Assembly (NCBI GenBank): GCA_963678275.1
Contig: OY782765.1
Coordinates: 6,758,001 to 6,822,000, forward strand
Direction of reading: 5' to 3'
DNA: 64,000 nt
DNA from: G963677445 sp963678275
GTDB taxonomy: Bacteria; Bacteroidota; Ignavibacteria; Ignavibacteriales; Melioribacteraceae
In this document: piece by piece, positions 60,641 through 64,000 of the stretch
Position numbering within the stretch: position 1 is the first letter of the stretch
Layout of the letters: each line of letters begins with the position of its first letter
Program-made: the position numbers and the translations under genes
Notes under the pieces: model-generated
What the model was told of the DNA's origin: nothing
Database searches by the model: none
The model's input: the letters and a program-made list of their open reading frames with translations, nothing else

Positions 60641-60989
60641 GAAGAATTTGCTGTTCCTGTAATATTTTCGTATTTATTTTATTCATCATTCCCAATACTA
60701 ATATCTTGGAACACCTCGTTATACAACACTTTATCCCAATGACTGTAATCATGGCGCAATTTTTAACGACAAATATGGGATTATTGATACCGGGCAGAAA
60801 ATTCAGCACTCCTGACCTCTGGTAAAAAAAGAAGAAAGCGTCGAGGTGTGTCCTCAGGTACATCATATTATACACTCTGAGTTATATTTGGCGGGGGATT
60901 AAAGCGCAAAAAATTCGTTGAATTGAGTCGTAATGTGTTGAATCACGACAAAATAGTTCTATGGTAGTCAGGAGTTTTGAAATACTGCC

Positions 60990-61017
60990 AAAAAATATCT
61001 GATAAGGCATCAGATAT
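60990..61017 (-). terminator. Rho-independent terminator of the GAF histidine kinase
   Basis: Arms ATATCTGAT and ATCAGATAT around a 5-nt loop, followed on the minus strand by six T. Confidence 0.9.
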
Positions 61018-61065
61018 CAAGGAGAAATAGCCCCAAATATTTTGATTAAGAAGAAGAAAAAAATA

Positions 61066-62397
61066 TCAGGCGGGGAAAGTGATAATAAAGGTGCTTCCTT
61101 CACCCTTCTTACTTTTAACATCAATTGAGGCATTATTTAACTCAACATATTTTCTGGCAATTGCGAGTCCGAGACCGTTACCCTCAAAAGCTCTGGTATA
61201 ACCTGTTTCTTCCTGGGAGAAGGGGGTATAAAGATTATCGAGGTAATGTTCTGAAATTCCTATTCCGGTGTCACTGATATGAACTTCGACATTATTTTTT
61301 TCATTTGCCTCAACAGTAACTCTTATTTCACCTTTGTTTGTATATTTAACCGCGTTATCGAGCAATTTGGAAAAGATCTGGTTCACCATATATTTATCGG
61401 CAAAAACAGTCTTATCGGGACATTTATCCTCAAAGTAGATGGAAAGTTCTTTTTCGCGCGCTTTGTGCCGGAATGATTTTAGCAGATCATGGAAAATATC
61501 TTTATCGAGGTCTAAATCACCCGGTGCAAAATCATAACTTCCCGATTGAAGCTGCGACATCTCCAAAATTGAATCAATTGTGCGCATAATTCTCTGGCCG
61601 GCGCCGCTGATAATATCGAAAGTTTCTTTCTGCTCTTCGGGCAGGCGGTTATTAAGTTCTTCACGAAGCAGGGATGTGAAGCCGAAAATAATATTAATGG
61701 GAGTGCGTATTTCGTGCGACATCTGAGCGAGGAACTCAGTTTTCAGCCTGTTTGATTTTTCAGCCTCATCTTTAGCCTTGCGAAGCTGCTCATTCGCTTC
61801 CTGCAGCGCTTTTAACGCCTTGATTTTCGCGTTATATAACTGCGCGTTATTTATTGCTATTGCTGCCTGACCAGCAAGAATTTCAAAGGTATCGGTAATC
61901 TCTTTCAACTGTATTCTCTGAAGTTTCTGACTATCGACATAAATAACACCCAGTTTTTTATCACCTGTCATCAGGGGAGAGCAGAGGATAGTGGAAAGAT
62001 CGAGTCTGATGATACTTTTGCTTTTATCAATAGCCTGATCACTCTGAGCGTCTTCAATAAATTTTGATCTGCCCGAATGAAATACTTCCTCCACAACAGT
62101 TGTGCTTACCTGAAACAGTGATTTTGAAAGGCTGTTGCCATCGGAATTAAGGCCTAATTTAAATTCAAGTTGTCCATACTCATTTTCGAGTACAATAAAA
62201 CCTTTGTCTGAATTTGTAAGCCTGATAGCGCTGGTGAGAACAAGCTTTAAAACATCATTTAAAATCAAAGACCTGTTGATGCTTTTTACGACATTCAGGA
62301 TAGTATCAAGATTTTTTAATTTTCTTCTGCTTTCATCATTCCCCTGCATTTCTGATTTGAGGGTGTCGATATCTCTCTTGAATTCACTGAATCTCAT
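61066..62397 (-). CDS. GAF-domain sensor histidine kinase
   Basis: A 443-aa cytoplasmic kinase: N-terminal coiled coil (1-35), GAF domain (about 40-190, NSDKGFIVLENEYGQ ... CSPLMTGDKKLGVIYVDS), coiled coil (192-220), HisKA with H228 in FLAQMSHEIRTPINIIFGF, and a HATPase domain (KLLDNAVKYTNKGEI, SDTGIGI, GNGLGLAIARKYVEL). No membrane helix or receiver. No response regulator is adjacent; a TPR protein gene lies directly upstream in the same direction. Confidence 0.93.
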   Translation of the reverse strand: MRFSEFKRDIDTLKSEMQGNDESRRKLKNLDTILNVVKSINRSLILNDVLKLVLTSAIRLTNSDKGFIVLENEYGQLEFKLGLNSDGNSLSKSLFQVSTTVVEEVFHSGRSKFIEDAQSDQAIDKSKSIIRLDLSTILCSPLMTGDKKLGVIYVDSQKLQRIQLKEITDTFEILAGQAAIAINNAQLYNAKIKALKALQEANEQLRKAKDEAEKSNRLKTEFLAQMSHEIRTPINIIFGFTSLLREELNNRLPEEQKETFDIISGAGQRIMRTIDSILEMSQLQSGSYDFAPGDLDLDKDIFHDLLKSFRHKAREKELSIYFEDKCPDKTVFADKYMVNQIFSKLLDNAVKYTNKGEIRVTVEANEKNNVEVHISDTGIGISEHYLDNLYTPFSQEETGYTRAFEGNGLGLAIARKYVELNNASIDVKSKKGEGSTFIITFPA

Positions 62398-62478
62398 GTT
62401 ATTCCTTTCATGGTTTTTTGGGCAACAAGCAGGTCTTGTAAAATTTATCAGGAGCCGGAAAAATATTACCGGACCGGA

Positions 62479-63711
62479 TTAGATCCGGTCCAGTAATTCG
62501 GAGATGACTCTTGTTTTGTTAGAATGGCCAATTTGACGGTAGTACTTAAGTGATTTTTTGAGAAAATCTTTTGCTGTTTTTTTCTTTTTCAAATCTAAAT
62601 AGAGTAAAGCTGATTCAAATTCTGTTTCAGCCTGGTTGAGTTTGTTTAATAATTCAATATTTATTCTGAGACTTGTTCGAAGGTAACCCTCGGCCAGATC
62701 ATATTCTTTATTAAGGCGGTGAAGAATGCCTAAAAGTTTGTATGCATCCGCGATTGTCAGCCTGTCGTTTAATTTATTCGAAATATTCAGGCTTTGCGTG
62801 ATATAAGCTCTGGCTGCATCGAAGTCTTTTTGCCTGGTAAAAATATTGGCTTCACCAAGATAAGAGATTGACAGGTTAGGGAGAAAACGTTGACTGAGGG
62901 AAATGAGAATACTTTTTTCGAATGAGTTGATTGCTTTATCAAATTCTTCTTTTTCGGTAAATACCATTCCCAGGTTATGATGGAGTTCCGCGATACGCCT
63001 GTCTTCGTTTACGGCCTGCCATTTAAGTAAAGCTCTGTTCAGCAGTAAAAGGGCTTCATCGGTATTTCCCTGCATATTATTGATAATACCGAGGTTTGTT
63101 TCGATCATCGCGAGAACGAGAGAATCTTTTTCCTCACCAATAAAACTCAGTCCCTTTTCAAATGACTTTTTGGCGTTTTTAATCTTACCCTGTTCAGCGT
63201 GAATAGTGCCCATAATATTATGCGACCGGGAAAGTCCTTCCTTCTCTTTAACCTTTCTGAAGTTTTTAATAGCATTTTCAACACTGAAAATACTTTTATC
63301 CCATTCGGCCTGAGTAGCATAAATATCGGCGAGAGCGAGAAACGCGAATCCTCTGAAGCCGGAAAAATCTTTGCGGTCACCTGTTTTTTCGATTATCTTT
63401 TTGTTAATATCAGCAGCGAGCTGCTTTTCTCCCACAGCTCCCGAAAGAGCGCCCAATTCAATTAACAGATTGAAAGTATCAGCATCATTGCCTTTGTTAT
63501 CAACGAGAGTTATAATATTGTCGAGTAAAGCTGAATAACTGCCCGAATAAAAAAGGTTTTCCGGAAAAACGGTTGAATCCTCCTTTGGGCTGAGGGCCGG
63601 GAATTCATCCGCCCTGGCTATTCTTTCCAGAAAAGTAAATACCTCTTTTGAATCGAGGTATTTACTTATAATGCCTTCAACTTTTTCTATGAATCCGGTT
63701 GAGATTTCCAT
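62479..63711 (-). CDS. TPR-repeat protein
   Basis: A 410-aa cytoplasmic protein made of about seven or eight tetratricopeptide repeats, for example FLALADIYATQAEWDKSIFS, HNIMGTIHAEQGKIKNAKKSF, IETNLGIINNMQGNTDEALL, HHNLGMVFTEKEEFDKAINSF and YKLLGILHRLNKEYDLAEGY. TPR stacks of this length bind other proteins. It is 81 bp upstream of the GAF kinase on the same strand, so it may be a partner or scaffold for that kinase; this is inference. No catalytic domain. Confidence 0.88.
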   Translation of the reverse strand: MEISTGFIEKVEGIISKYLDSKEVFTFLERIARADEFPALSPKEDSTVFPENLFYSGSYSALLDNIITLVDNKGNDADTFNLLIELGALSGAVGEKQLAADINKKIIEKTGDRKDFSGFRGFAFLALADIYATQAEWDKSIFSVENAIKNFRKVKEKEGLSRSHNIMGTIHAEQGKIKNAKKSFEKGLSFIGEEKDSLVLAMIETNLGIINNMQGNTDEALLLLNRALLKWQAVNEDRRIAELHHNLGMVFTEKEEFDKAINSFEKSILISLSQRFLPNLSISYLGEANIFTRQKDFDAARAYITQSLNISNKLNDRLTIADAYKLLGILHRLNKEYDLAEGYLRTSLRINIELLNKLNQAETEFESALLYLDLKKKKTAKDFLKKSLKYYRQIGHSNKTRVISELLDRI

Positions 63712-63734
63712 GATTAACAGTTAACCAATTTTAA

Positions 63735-64000
63735 TTAGCGGACAAAGCCATATCTTGAAAAATGACCTATTTTAGCGTTTATAACTTCGAGTGTGCCTGA
63801 TTCCAAATCTACATTAAGTTCATCATATTCGGCAATCTGAATCTGGTTATTGCCATCAAGATATGCAAACTCTATCTGATCCGGGTTGGTTATTCCTGAT
63901 AAGTCGATATTTGTGAATTTCAGTGTGAAATTAAGATCTTCATTAAAATTCATTTCCGGGTTAAAATCCGCGACTGCGAGATCGCTGTCAACCGAATAAT
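63735..64000 (-). CDS. C-terminal end of a large secreted ZU5-like protein (partial)
   Basis: The frame is open to the window edge, so only the last ~88 residues are seen. It reads ...LNFTLKFTNIDLSGI, PDQIEFAYLDG and a final AKIGHFSRYGFVR. That layout (a strand pair, a YVDG-like segment, and HFSRYGFVR at the very end) is the end of ZU5-like domains often found in large exported FCB proteins. Function cannot be judged. Apparently the first gene of a set with the TPR and GAF kinase genes. Confidence 0.75.
   Translation of the reverse strand, partial: YSVDSDLAVADFNPEMNFNEDLNFTLKFTNIDLSGITNPDQIEFAYLDGNNQIQIAEYDELNVDLESGTLEVINAKIGHFSRYGFVR

Larger units (their letters stand above)
60294..61065. 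other. Gene-free region between the GAF kinase and dgt
   Basis: About 770 bp. It contains the dgt promoter side, a CCCCTCTCC hairpin repeat (60602-60640) and the terminator of the GAF kinase (60990-61017). The frame at 60543-60875 translates the repeat and is not a gene. Confidence 0.6.

Noticed and set aside
60543..60875. 110-aa minus-strand open frame
   Set aside because: It contains the hairpin repeat translated as TSPHPLSLLRRG, a well-known spurious peptide of this repeat class.

Overview
The window reads as chromosomal DNA of a Gram-negative bacterium of the Bacteroidota/FCB lineage, most likely an Ignavibacteriota- or Calditrichota-like organism; that placement is inference. Supporting signs are a short primary sigma factor of the Bacteroidota type (285 aa, no region 1.1), four secreted proteins ending in a type IX secretion sorting domain (NYPNPFN-type motif), a DUF3078 barrel, many lipoproteins, an AT-rich sequence and many genes without a strong Shine-Dalgarno site.

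Layout. 1-2742: ferrous iron uptake (feoAB) facing a thioredoxin gene. 2743-4743: about 2 kb of gene-free repeat-rich DNA. 4744-9510: one giant gene fusing an AMP-forming acyl-CoA synthetase, about 800 aa of unrecognised sequence and a GNAT acetyltransferase. 9827-15251 (minus): a eukaryotic-type citrate synthase, then the squalene operon hpnCDE headed by an exported protein. 15252-16612: gene-free, with a REP-like palindrome array and dispersed repeats. 16613-25285: six secreted or outer-membrane proteins in one probable operon (three type IX cargo proteins, a tail-fibre-like protein, a YD-repeat-like protein and a FadL porin). 25630-30373: PEGA protein, tRNA-Leu(CAG), DEAD-box helicase, membrane protein with a small HTH protein, and the primary sigma factor. 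30685-34728: operon of D-Ala-D-Ala carboxypeptidase, lipoate ligase, M19 dipeptidase and cupin; then a DUF116 protein. 36104-39495: repeat-rich DNA holding a complete IS4-family element whose transposase carries an N-terminal DUF4338 (DruA-like) domain. 39496-46085: PadR regulator with its membrane partner, then a signalling island of a degenerate PilB/GspE-like protein, two receiver proteins, a hybrid histidine kinase and an NtrC-type regulator. 46329-50179: ECF sigma factor, membrane anti-sigma factor with HEAT-like repeats, and two exported DUF4097-type repeat proteins. 50250-64000: type IX cargo protein, membrane-embedded LuxR regulator, M61 peptidase, uvrB, DUF3078 protein, dgt, GAF histidine kinase, TPR protein, and the 3' end of a large protein cut by the window edge.

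Most notable points: (1) a complete IS (36597-38952) with near-identical inverted ends and a 9-bp target duplication that is the exact centre of a palindrome inside a roughly 390-bp MITE-like repeat, of which an uninterrupted copy exists at 4098-4495; its transposase is a DUF4338-IS4 fusion. (2) A PilB-like protein that has lost every ATPase motif but keeps its zinc cysteines, sitting among phosphorelay genes. (3) The synthetase-unknown-GNAT giant. (4) A sigma/anti-sigma operon whose output appears to be two repeat proteins with strikingly regular TMGG or YGG periodicity. No CRISPR array, rRNA or prophage was seen.
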